In this document: in pieces, positions 27,301 to 35,365 of the stretch
Layout: each line of letters begins with the position of its first letter
Position numbering within the stretch: position 1 is the stretch's first letter
Assembly: GCF_011065935.2 (NCBI RefSeq)
Contig: NZ_JAAMNH020000001.1
Location: forward strand, 2,005,001 to 2,069,000
Origin: Clostridium estertheticum
Lineage (GTDB): Bacteria > Bacillota > Clostridia > Clostridiales > Clostridiaceae
Reading direction: 5' to 3'
Length of the DNA stretch: 64,000 bases
Program-made: the position numbers and the translations under genes
Notes under the pieces: model-generated
Seen by the model: only the letters and a program-made list of their open reading frames with translations
Told to the model about the DNA's origin: nothing
The model's database searches: none

Positions 27301-29822
27301 TAGAAAAGTCGAAAAATATAGAATTTGAAAGTAATATATTTTACACTTACAACTATCTTTCCTTTATTTCGTTAAAAATGGGGAATAATAAGGAGGCATA
27401 TGAATACCATTTACTAGCACAAGTGGAGTTAGAACAATATCCTATCCAAGGTAAAGATATCTCATTATATTATCAAATGAGAGCAGAACTTTATCTTGGA
27501 ATAGGAGATATAGATTCAGCCTACGATTTAATAAAAAAAGCCCTAGAGATATATAATAATGATGGTACAACTCAAGATAATAATAGCAAATTATTATTGT
27601 TTATTTTAGAAATACACAGATCTGAAAGAATAGAGGATATAAAGAAAAACATTGAACATGTAGAAACGATAATCTATGGACATAAGAATAATACGAATAA
27701 AATTAATGCATTATATGAAATTTGTATAGTTTTGTTTGAAAAGGGATATGTTGAAGAGGCTACTAATTTATTTGAGATTCATTCTTCCAGTGATGTTGAG
27801 ATTTTAGTTGAACTGGTTAATATTAAAAGGTTATATTTAGAAGGACTCATAAGCAAAGACAAAAATAAGATAGAAAGCTTAATGCTTGCTTTGGATTTGT
27901 CTAAAAAAGTGAAAAATAAATTTTTTCAATGGAAAATATGTAGTACTATTGGAGATTACTATTTTTCACAGGTGGATTATTTCTATGCAGTAAATTATTA
28001 CTTTGAAGCCTGTGAGATAATTAAAGATTGCACGCTGCAATTGCCTGAGCGGTTAAGAATTAATTATATAAATGCATATAATATGATGAAGCCGTTTAAT
28101 ATGATTAAAGGCATGAGCAAGACCTATGAATATGGTGAAATGTGCAATTTGGAAGATGGTAAAATCACCATTTCAAACAATAATGATTTATCAATTCTTT
28201 TTAATTACGGTGCCTTTACTGAAATATTAAATAATAAAAGTTTTGTTGAATCAGCTCAAAAGATATACAGTTCCATTCTGCCAGAGGGGATTCATAATAT
28301 AAATGACATAATTACTAATATGTGTGAGGACCCATTGCAAACGTTAGATGTAATTACAAAACTTATTTCAAGTATGGTATTATCCACTAGGAGCTTAATT
28401 ATTTCTGAAGGGAATGACAATGAATGCTCAGTTGTTGCTTCTAGCTATGGTAATCATGATATCACAGATATAAAACTAATATTGCAAAGAGTACGTGAAA
28501 CTAAAAACTCTATATTAGTTAGTGAGGGGTTTAATAACACAAAAAATATAGAATTTAGACTTATGCCCAGTGGTATGAAATCAATAATGTGTATACCAAT
28601 TGTAAGAAAAAATAACTGCTATGTTGAAAACTCCAAGGGTGAGAGTAAAAGTGGTATTGAAACATTTAAACTAGAAAATATAAAGGGATATTTATACATG
28701 GAGTCTGAAAGAGTGCTAAATAATTTTAATGAAGAAAGCTTGAATAAATGTTTGGATTTAACCTCATTTATAAGTTTTATCATGGAAAATTATTTACTCA
28801 AAATCAGTTCTTCCATTGATAAACTCACAGGAACACTTACAAGGCGCTTCCTCGAAGAAGCACTATCTGAAAATGTTGAAAAGGCTAGTGGAACTTCTGG
28901 AGTGTTCTCAATTATCATGTTTGATTTGGATAATTTTAAAGGTGTTAACGACAGATTTGGTCATCAAACTGGAGACGGAGTGCTGCGGGATGTTTGTAAA
29001 ATCGTTATGGATTCAATTAGGAAGATAGATATATGTGGACGATATGGTGGGGAAGAGTTTATTGTGATTTTACCAGGTACGGATACCAATGTGGCTAGTG
29101 GAATTGCTGAAAGAATAAGACAAAGTATTGAAAATAAAAAAATACTAGGTTCTAAAAGAGAGTTAACTGTGAGTATGGGAATTGCTACTTACCCAAACCA
29201 TGGAAAATGGAAGCAAGAATTGGTAGAAAAAGCGGACCAAGCACTATATGTGGCAAAGGCAAATGGTAGAAATAGATGCCAAATATGGGAAGATAAGTTT
29301 CGCGGAACCGTAAAGGGTAGTGATAAACTATCAGGAATAGTGTCAGGAAATGTAGTTCAAGATTCAAGAAATGTACTAGCTATGGTGGAGTTAATTCAAA
29401 TTATTAAGGATGATTGTGATTTGGAAACTAAAATATTCAAGGCACTTGGAAGAATAATTGAAACCACTGAGGCACAAAATGGTATGTTTTTTATGGTAAA
29501 TAATAATGAAGTTACTGAAAAATTCGGGAGAAGAATTTTCAAGGAAAATTGGACTGGGGTTAAAGGCTATAGTGGAGATATAATAGAGTCTGTAATTAAA
29601 GAAAAGCAAGGTAAATGTATAATAGATTGGGACTCTATAGTAGACTATGACTTAGTAACTGGAATGCCAAATTGGAACTCTGTTTTAGCTGTTCCTATAA
29701 TCAAATCAGGAGTTGTTTGTGGAATACTTTATTTAACTGTTCCTATTAAAGTTAAGGAATTCAAATTCGAGGATTTAAATTTTGTAAACACTTTGGGTCA
29801 GTTATTAGTTGGTATGTTGTAA
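24381..29822 (+). CDS. Kinase-like / STAND ATPase / TPR / GAF / GGDEF / GAF signalling protein
   Basis: A 1813-residue soluble protein. Residues 1-290 are protein-kinase-like, but the catalytic loop reads IYGELNSNN where HRDxKxxN is expected and the DFG position reads DLP, so phosphotransfer is doubtful. A P-loop follows (GEQGIGKT, 328-335) with Walker B TVFIIDNAH, as in AAA_16/MalT-like ATPases. TPR-like helices fill about 690-1150 (SGALETYKKTYKYSKK, TTEALDSLKKGLKYFEE). Next are a GAF-like domain (1290-1440), a GGDEF domain with active GGEEF at 1556-1560 and the inhibitory-site RKID five residues before it, and a last GAF. A product that makes c-di-GMP in response to a ligand or partner is the likely role. 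ATG 24381 has AAGGAAG before it. Confidence 0.88.
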   Translation: MNLINNRYRIITKLSQDRIKSSYLVSDVINNNKKMQLTIINSEFSSENLMDFYVNEFTTLATINHANISKVFDFGLVHTIDNKKVTNSEYFYTNDYLENSEELQELTSNINENEILDIFMQLCKALNYLHIRGFIYGELNSNNIMISHQYNKYKVTLVDLPTIEIQNQDYAHNKIGQLNFKSPEYLIDSKKSIASDIYSMGVVLLFLCEIKLPQNSNINQSIVNLENKAKNQYSESSKTTDFFNNLMIIVRKMTQQDLIQRYNNINEIVEDINIIFSKNYKSYIIDEIEKLNFKTKIVGRSAEIKEIISAYDNLTIHNALSKIILVHGEQGIGKTRLLKEIEHLLYMKKANVYASFAIENCQDKSNKAFVDILKKIVSMCDEEIVKRYQSELIKFIPELGAENNIVASETLVGEKEKYRLISRVYSFIEESMYNKPTVFIIDNAHCLDEFSLELLEYINLQNNNEQNIMIILSYNNSKYTTNNKLQQLLNKNSNNLNLYLCNLNNEETAIMIQEILSSPRVFNDFGKKVYGKTYGNPLFVEETLKDFVAKKILCINENNAKWRVPFETIDELPIASTMEQALLNQIKEINKDSYEILSTIAIFNTAVSIEVIKKLFIGTEKSIEGYIDELCSKGILIKKIEDMGFVFDFYNKVLKNLIYNRLSEQQRQVKHEFAASVLENLFQADGRENKEELIYHLEKAKDKNRLVKYCIELAEKMKSLRIMDEAISKYEKALSMLSDEEDQNKKVEVILKIGDIYSDIGNLSGALETYKKTYKYSKKIVEEKLQVDCANKIANIYIKKNEVEKAIEYIKKGESLLLNIEYMEGYLENKRIFARIYLLRQEYDNVFEICTSCIEECGNDYIRYKGLMYNILGIMYTQTSKTTEALDSLKKGLKYFEEINDSEGMSRCLNNIGVIYGDYYGDSETAISYYNKLILICEENNSIELGLVALTNIATCNSDNFDYDAAFKYFKDVLEKSKNIEFESNIFYTYNYLSFISLKMGNNKEAYEYHLLAQVELEQYPIQGKDISLYYQMRAELYLGIGDIDSAYDLIKKALEIYNNDGTTQDNNSKLLLFILEIHRSERIEDIKKNIEHVETIIYGHKNNTNKINALYEICIVLFEKGYVEEATNLFEIHSSSDVEILVELVNIKRLYLEGLISKDKNKIESLMLALDLSKKVKNKFFQWKICSTIGDYYFSQVDYFYAVNYYFEACEIIKDCTLQLPERLRINYINAYNMMKPFNMIKGMSKTYEYGEMCNLEDGKITISNNNDLSILFNYGAFTEILNNKSFVESAQKIYSSILPEGIHNINDIITNMCEDPLQTLDVITKLISSMVLSTRSLIISEGNDNECSVVASSYGNHDITDIKLILQRVRETKNSILVSEGFNNTKNIEFRLMPSGMKSIMCIPIVRKNNCYVENSKGESKSGIETFKLENIKGYLYMESERVLNNFNEESLNKCLDLTSFISFIMENYLLKISSSIDKLTGTLTRRFLEEALSENVEKASGTSGVFSIIMFDLDNFKGVNDRFGHQTGDGVLRDVCKIVMDSIRKIDICGRYGGEEFIVILPGTDTNVASGIAERIRQSIENKKILGSKRELTVSMGIATYPNHGKWKQELVEKADQALYVAKANGRNRCQIWEDKFRGTVKGSDKLSGIVSGNVVQDSRNVLAMVELIQIIKDDCDLETKIFKALGRIIETTEAQNGMFFMVNNNEVTEKFGRRIFKENWTGVKGYSGDIIESVIKEKQGKCIIDWDSIVDYDLVTGMPNWNSVLAVPIIKSGVVCGILYLTVPIKVKEFKFEDLNFVNTLGQLLVGML

Positions 29823-29854
29823 TTTTTAAATGATTTAGGCTATGTTAGGTATTT

Positions 29855-29897
29855 AGGAAAGAAAATAAAACGCAAGTTTTATGTTCTTTCCTTTTTT
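29855..29897 (+). terminator. Terminator of the GGDEF gene
   Basis: Arms AGGAAAGAAAATAAAAC and GTTTTATGTTCTTTCCT (one mismatch), GCAA loop, then six T. Confidence 0.88.
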
Positions 29898-29898
29898 A

Positions 29899-29907
29899 TG
29901 GTATAAT
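29899..29907 (+). promoter_or_regulatory. Extended -10 promoter of the SNF2 gene
   Basis: TGGTATAAT 37 bases before the SNF2 start, placed right behind the preceding terminator. The -35 region overlaps the terminator arm and is weak. Confidence 0.5.
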
Positions 29908-29944
29908 TAAAAGGTTATAAAATTCTAAAAACTAGGGAGAAAAT

Positions 29945-32900
29945 ATGTTGAAAGAAGATATGGTATTACAAATATTTAATGAAGGAACCAGTGGTAAAAA
30001 TCATGCTAAGGGGCAAAGGGTTCTTAATAATGATTTAGTTTCTTCTGTTGATATTACAAATGAAGATAAGTTAATATGCATAGAAGGCAATGTGATTTCG
30101 GAGAAACTTTTTAATGAATATCACACAAAAATTGAGATGGATGCAGAGAGAAAAAGTATTTTTACTACCTTCTGTACCTGCGCTGATTTTGAAAATAACG
30201 AGTTTAAAAAAGAAAATTATTGTTGTAAACATTTAGTGGCAACCTTTTATAGTGCGGTAGAAGATTTAGCGAGTCACCCGCTGTTAAAAGAAGAGGATGT
30301 GGTGGGGCAAGCTATATTTAAAAGTAGTAGCAATGTATTATCAATGCTTTTAGGAGATGAAAAACATAAGGATGAAACTAAAATAGAGATCTATATAAAT
30401 AAAAATCAGTGGACAAACAGCCTTACAGCAGAGTTTAAAATAGGATTAAACTCTATGACTTCCAGCAATCTTTACATTTTAAAGGATATCAATCATTTTT
30501 TATTAGCCTATGATAATAATATTCCTATAAACTATAGCAAAAATTTCACTTTTAATAGGGCAGATCAAAGATTGAGTACAAAGGATAAAAGACTTATGGA
30601 TTTCATTGAAATGTTAAAGACAATGGAATCCTCCCAAAGGTACGTTAACAGAAGTGAAGATCGTTATATAGATGGGAAAAATATTAATATTCCTAAATTT
30701 TTGACACGGGAATTTTTTGAAATTATAAATAAGCATAGGGTCTATTTGAATGAAGGATTTTTTTCAAGGCCTGTAGACACTGAAATTTTATATGAAGCAC
30801 CTGCCCTGGATTTTGATTTGAAGCTAATAAAAAATAATTATGTGCTTAAATCACTAAATGGAATGCCAGTGGCTTTAGGATCTAAAAATGATGTTTTTTT
30901 GTATGGCAGCAATATATATCTTCCAGATTTTGAGTTTTGTTATAAAATAAATCCTTACCTCCAAGTTTTTAATGAGGCAAGGGTGATAACTATGACAAGC
31001 ATGGAGGAGGAGAATATATTAAGAAGGCTTGTTCCAGATCTTAATTTTTTATCACCTAATGTTACACTATCAAAGTCTATTAAAGATAAAATAGTAATGA
31101 GTAATTGTGGGTTTAGCTTCTATTTTAATCAGGAGGGAAAAGATATTACTCTAACATTAAAGGTGAAGTACGGAACCTTTGAGTTTAACATTTTTGAGGA
31201 TTGCACAGAGAAAATAATATATAGAGATTCTAAAGTGGAAACTCAAGTCATCGGAGCATTAAAAGCCTTTGGTCTATGTGAAATAAAGAATAAGTTTTAT
31301 TTCACAAAGGGAGAGGACTATATATTTAAATTCTTTAAAAGTGATGTAGGAAAACTTCAAGAAATAGGAGATGTGTATTACTCAGAAAGTTTTAAAGGTA
31401 TAAAATCACTGGGGACATCTGGGATTAGTGGAGATATTAAGAGCGGAAAATATAATTACTTTGAAATGGATTTCAAAATAGGAGATATTGAGCCACGCGA
31501 AACTACCAATATATTAAGAGCCTTTAGAAATAATCTTAAATATTATAAACTCAAAACTGGTGAGTACCTTGATTTGGAGGAACTCGAACTTAATAAATTC
31601 TTAAAGCTTTTAGATGTTATGACCCCAGCTCGTATTGAAAATAATCATATTGAAATATCAAAAAGCAAGGGTGTTTTTCTAGATGGTTATTTAGAGGAAA
31701 ATAGCATTAGATATATAAGTGGGAAAAAAGAGTTAAAAGAAATAAAAGATAAGCTTAAGAATGTAGAAAAATTGAATTTCAAAGAGCCAGCTACCTTTAA
31801 GGGGAAATTAAGAGAGTATCAAAAAATCGGATATAATTGGCTTAAAACCTTAGATTATTTAGGGTTTGGTGGGATTCTAGGAGATGAAATGGGCCTTGGC
31901 AAAACCATTCAAGCTATTACTTTTATATTATCTAATGTGGGAAGTAAGACTATAATTGTAGCACCTACCTCCTTAATATATAATTGGATAAGTGAGTTTG
32001 AAAAGTTTGCACCTAGGTTAAAGATAGCTGCAGCTAATGGATTAAAGGATACAAGAGAAGAGATAATAAAAAATATAGAAAATTATGATGTAATTATAAC
32101 TACTTATAATCTAATAAAGAGGGATTTAGAAAGCTATAAGGTATTAGGGTTTGATTATTGCATATTAGATGAAGCACAAAACATAAAAAATCCACATTCT
32201 CAAAATGCAATAGCCGTAAAGGAGATAGTGGCGAAAACAAGGTTTGCTCTATCTGGTACCCCTATAGAAAATTCTCTTATGGATTTATGGTCCATATTTG
32301 ATTTTATAATGCCGGGATACCTTTACGATGAAAAGAGATTTAGTGTCAGATATCATAAAAAACTTAAGGAAAGTCCTGAGATATTAGAAGATTTAAATAG
32401 GCTTATAAAACCTTTTATTCTAAGGCGGAGAAAAAAAGATGTTCTAAAGGAATTACCTGACAAAATAGAAAAACCACTAATAGTAAACTTAGAGGAAGAG
32501 CAAAAGAAAGTTTATAAAACCTATGCGAACCATGCCATGGAGCTTATTGAAAATAAAGTAAAGAATGATGAGTTTAAAAATAGTAAAATAGAGATACTTT
32601 CTTATATAACAAAACTAAGACAACTATGCCTAGATCCTACAGTGCTCATGAATGATTACAGTGGTGGCAGTGCAAAGATAGAAGCTCTAGTGGAGCTTCT
32701 TCATAAGAGTATAGAGGAGGGGCATAGGGTCCTTGTTTTCTCGCAATTCACCTCCGTTCTTAAGAATATACAAAAAAGACTAAAGGTAGAGAAAATATCC
32801 TTTAGTTACTTGGATGGATCGGTGCCTTCAGAGAAGAGAATGAATTTGGTTAAAGCCTTCAATGATGGTGAAAACTCTGTATTTTTAATAAGCTTAAAGG

Positions 32901-33196
32901 CTGGAGGCACGGGGCTTAATTTAACTTCTGCAGATGTAGTAGTTCACTTTGATCCTTGGTGGAATCCTGCAGTAGAAGAGCAGGCTACAGATAGAGCACA
33001 TAGAATTGGGCAAAAACATGTGGTAGAAGTTATAAAAATTATAGCTAAGGGCACCATTGAGGAAAAGATTTTGTCACTTCAAGAAGAGAAGAAAAAACTA
33101 ATATCGTCTCTTATGGGAGATGAACTGGCAAGTGGAGAAGGCTTTGCAGCTTTAAGTGAGGAAGAGATATTTGGATTATTTGAGATGAAGGAATAA
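29945..33196 (+). CDS. SWIM zinc-finger SNF2-family helicase
   Basis: A 1083-residue ATP-dependent DNA translocase. The N-terminus has a SWIM zinc finger (FCTCADFENNEF, then CCKHLVA; residues about 75-98), followed by an SNF2-associated beta-rich region of ~500 residues and the two helicase lobes: Walker A GDEMGLGKTIQ near 645-655, motif II LDEAQNIKN, motif III LSGTPIENS, and motifs V/VI SLKAGGTGLNLTSAD and QATDRAHRIGQ. This layout is the common bacterial SNF2 family that is thought to remodel protein-DNA or RNA polymerase complexes; the cellular role is not established. ATG 29945 is preceded by AGGGAGA. Single gene. Confidence 0.93.
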   Translation: MLKEDMVLQIFNEGTSGKNHAKGQRVLNNDLVSSVDITNEDKLICIEGNVISEKLFNEYHTKIEMDAERKSIFTTFCTCADFENNEFKKENYCCKHLVATFYSAVEDLASHPLLKEEDVVGQAIFKSSSNVLSMLLGDEKHKDETKIEIYINKNQWTNSLTAEFKIGLNSMTSSNLYILKDINHFLLAYDNNIPINYSKNFTFNRADQRLSTKDKRLMDFIEMLKTMESSQRYVNRSEDRYIDGKNINIPKFLTREFFEIINKHRVYLNEGFFSRPVDTEILYEAPALDFDLKLIKNNYVLKSLNGMPVALGSKNDVFLYGSNIYLPDFEFCYKINPYLQVFNEARVITMTSMEEENILRRLVPDLNFLSPNVTLSKSIKDKIVMSNCGFSFYFNQEGKDITLTLKVKYGTFEFNIFEDCTEKIIYRDSKVETQVIGALKAFGLCEIKNKFYFTKGEDYIFKFFKSDVGKLQEIGDVYYSESFKGIKSLGTSGISGDIKSGKYNYFEMDFKIGDIEPRETTNILRAFRNNLKYYKLKTGEYLDLEELELNKFLKLLDVMTPARIENNHIEISKSKGVFLDGYLEENSIRYISGKKELKEIKDKLKNVEKLNFKEPATFKGKLREYQKIGYNWLKTLDYLGFGGILGDEMGLGKTIQAITFILSNVGSKTIIVAPTSLIYNWISEFEKFAPRLKIAAANGLKDTREEIIKNIENYDVIITTYNLIKRDLESYKVLGFDYCILDEAQNIKNPHSQNAIAVKEIVAKTRFALSGTPIENSLMDLWSIFDFIMPGYLYDEKRFSVRYHKKLKESPEILEDLNRLIKPFILRRRKKDVLKELPDKIEKPLIVNLEEEQKKVYKTYANHAMELIENKVKNDEFKNSKIEILSYITKLRQLCLDPTVLMNDYSGGSAKIEALVELLHKSIEEGHRVLVFSQFTSVLKNIQKRLKVEKISFSYLDGSVPSEKRMNLVKAFNDGENSVFLISLKAGGTGLNLTSADVVVHFDPWWNPAVEEQATDRAHRIGQKHVVEVIKIIAKGTIEEKILSLQEEKKKLISSLMGDELASGEGFAALSEEEIFGLFEMKE

Positions 33197-33247
33197 GGAC
33201 TTGCATATTAATCCTCTTTATTGTAAATTTAGGTGATGAGGTACATT

Positions 33248-33274
33248 AGAATAGACTAGGCTAGAATAGACTAG
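33248..33274 (+). repeat. Tandem 12-mer upstream of the NarL-type two-component promoter
   Basis: AGAATAGACTAG occurs twice with a 15-base period (33248-33259 and 33263-33274), ending ten bases before the -35. It looks like a pair of binding sites for an activator, possibly the response regulator encoded downstream. Confidence 0.5.
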
Positions 33275-33283
33275 TATACTGAT

Positions 33284-33312
33284 TTGTTATTTATTTGAAT
33301 GTGCCTTGTACT
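33284..33312 (+). promoter_or_regulatory. Promoter of the two-component/ABC operon
   Basis: TTGTTA, 17-base spacer, TGTACT. The spacer and flanks match the promoter at 39752-39780 in 33 of 41 positions, far more than shared -35/-10 boxes explain. Confidence 0.5.
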
Positions 33313-33335
33313 ATTTTAAAACTGTGAGGTGTTTT

Positions 33336-34526
33336 GTGAGCAATAAGATTAAAGATATTTTAATGATTATTAATTATATATTATTTACTGGAATTTTTTT
33401 AATAAGTGCAATTTGTAACGCCGAAAATCAATTATTAATTGTTACTTTAACTTTCATATTTTTAACCTCTTACACTATTAGAGTGTTTTTCATATATGGA
33501 AGTGAAAATCATAAAAATCTAAGCTGTTTTTCTTTGATAATAGATTTTATATTAATTTTTATACTTAATCTATATGATAACTCTCATCTATCTTTATGTT
33601 TATATTTTTTTATGCTAGAAGATATTGTCCTAAATTTCAGCTTAGTCTTTGGTATGATTGCTTCGATTATTTCCTTTGTACTTTATAGCGTGTCGTTAAG
33701 TATTATGGTGAATTTTGAACTTGGCATCATCTTTGTGAAAATACTTTTAAGTCTACTCGTATTTTGTATAATTTATTTGATATTTTTCCTTGTAAGATAT
33801 TTATTGAAACAAACAGAAATAATTGAAATTTCTCTAAAAAAAATAACTATTGAAAAATTAGAAAAAGACTGCATATATATGAATTTAAAGGAAGCATATG
33901 AAAAATTAGAGATGATGACTATTCTTAAAGAGAGAAATAAAATAGCACGGGAAATTCATGATACAGTGGGACATACTTTAACCACAGTTTTAGTAGAAAT
34001 AGAGGCTAGTAAAAGACTGATGAAGGGGGATTTGGATTTATCACTTGAAAAACTTTGCCTAGCACAAGGCCAAGTGAGAAAGGGCCTTAATGATATTAGG
34101 GGCTCTGTACGGGTGCTTGAAAAAGGTAATGAGTTATTAGAGTTTTATCCTTCTTTAGAAGCGGTAATTAAGGATACTCAGCTACATTCTGAGGTGACAA
34201 TAAAATCTGAAATAGACTCTTCATTAAATTTAACTAAAGAAGCACAAAAGGTAATTATATCGTCTTTACTAGAGGGTCTTACTAATGGAATTCGCCATGG
34301 TAAAAGTACTGCTTTTTTGTTTAAGTTACTGAAAAAAGAAGATAAAGTATGTTTTTCTCTTGAAGACAACGGCGAAGGTGCAGGTATATTAAACTACGGC
34401 TTCGGGCTTCGCGCTATGCGAGATAGGGTTTATGACTTAGAAGGAAGCTTTGATATTAATTCTGATGTGCAAGAGGGCTTAGAATTACTAATTACGCTTC
34501 CATATTCTAGAGCCTGCATTCAATAA
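33336..34526 (+). CDS. NarL-type (HisKA_3) sensor histidine kinase
   Basis: A 396-residue membrane kinase with five or six hydrophobic segments in residues 8-165 and almost no extracellular loop, so it senses within the membrane or through a partner. The HisKA_3 motif is EIHDTVGHTLTTVLVEI (phospho-His208) and the ATPase part has NGIRHG, DNGEGAG and GFGLRAMRDRV. The start is GTG 33336, since GTGAGGTG lies five bases before it; the TTG at 33306 has no RBS and overlaps the -10. The response regulator follows after 35 bases and an ABC transporter lies beyond. Intramembrane-sensing kinases paired with ABC exporters often respond to cell-envelope antibiotics; here that is inference. Confidence 0.88.
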   Translation: MSNKIKDILMIINYILFTGIFLISAICNAENQLLIVTLTFIFLTSYTIRVFFIYGSENHKNLSCFSLIIDFILIFILNLYDNSHLSLCLYFFMLEDIVLNFSLVFGMIASIISFVLYSVSLSIMVNFELGIIFVKILLSLLVFCIIYLIFFLVRYLLKQTEIIEISLKKITIEKLEKDCIYMNLKEAYEKLEMMTILKERNKIAREIHDTVGHTLTTVLVEIEASKRLMKGDLDLSLEKLCLAQGQVRKGLNDIRGSVRVLEKGNELLEFYPSLEAVIKDTQLHSEVTIKSEIDSSLNLTKEAQKVIISSLLEGLTNGIRHGKSTAFLFKLLKKEDKVCFSLEDNGEGAGILNYGFGLRAMRDRVYDLEGSFDINSDVQEGLELLITLPYSRACIQ

Positions 34527-34561
34527 CGGTTAAGAAAATATAAATTTTAGGGGATATTTTT

Positions 34562-35236
34562 ATGGAGAAGATAAGAGTGCTAATAGCAGATGATCAAACC
34601 CTTATGAGGGACGGGCTTAAGACAATACTAGAGCTAGAGGAAAATATAGAGGTAGTAGGGCTAGCAAAGGATGGGGTGGAGGCACTAGAATTATGCTCTG
34701 AAACCAGGCCACAGGTGGTACTTATGGATATAAGAATGCCCAATATGGGTGGAGTACTATGTACCAAATTAATAAAGGAAGCTTATCCTAATATAGTGAT
34801 ACTTATTCTTACCACCTTTGATGATGAAGAATATATTGTTGAATCCTTAAATAACGGTGCTACCGGTTATATTTTAAAGGATATAGAAGGGGATGGCCTT
34901 ATAAAAGCGGTGAAAGATGCTTATAAAGGTGATTTCATATTACCTTCTAAAATTGCTAAAAAGCTTGCCGGTAAAATAGCCAAAGAGTACAGTCAGGAAT
35001 CTGAAACTACTATCAAAAAGAATGAATCTAAATTGCTAAATTCTTTTGGACTTTCAGAAAAAGAAATTGAAATTGCAAAAATGCTTGCTCAAGGGTTTAC
35101 CAATAAGCAAATTGCATCTTCGCTATATATATCAGGTGGTACAGTAAAAAACTATGTAAGCAATCTATATAGCAAAATAGGAATTTCTGATAGAACATCA
35201 GCGGCAATATATATTAAGGATTTACTTAGTGAATAG
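34562..35236 (+). CDS. NarL/LuxR-type response regulator
   Basis: A 224-residue regulator: receiver domain with VLIADDQTLMRDGL, phospho-Asp in VVLMDIRMPNMGG and the conserved Lys in YILKD; then a LuxR-type helix-turn-helix in the last 65 residues (GLSEKEIEIAKMLAQGFTN, KQIASSLYISGGTVKNYVS). It is the partner of the kinase just upstream. A terminator-like hairpin follows, and the ABC genes come next, so it may regulate them in trans from its own promoter or by read-through. Confidence 0.92.
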   Translation: MEKIRVLIADDQTLMRDGLKTILELEENIEVVGLAKDGVEALELCSETRPQVVLMDIRMPNMGGVLCTKLIKEAYPNIVILILTTFDDEEYIVESLNNGATGYILKDIEGDGLIKAVKDAYKGDFILPSKIAKKLAGKIAKEYSQESETTIKKNESKLLNSFGLSEKEIEIAKMLAQGFTNKQIASSLYISGGTVKNYVSNLYSKIGISDRTSAAIYIKDLLSE

Positions 35237-35248
35237 ATATACATTCAT

Positions 35249-35290
35249 AAAGTAACCGTAGTCACTTTATTTTGTGACCACGGTTACTTT
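35249..35290 (+). terminator. Hairpin between response regulator and ABC genes
   Basis: Arms AAAGTAACCGTAGTCAC and GTGACCACGGTTACTTT (one mismatch) and a short T run. It separates the regulatory pair from the transporter. Confidence 0.8.
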
Positions 35291-35365
35291 TATATTACTC
35301 CAAAAATTGGTATTATTTTATTAAAAGGAAATCATAATATTTATGTTTTGAAAGGAGTTAGTACA

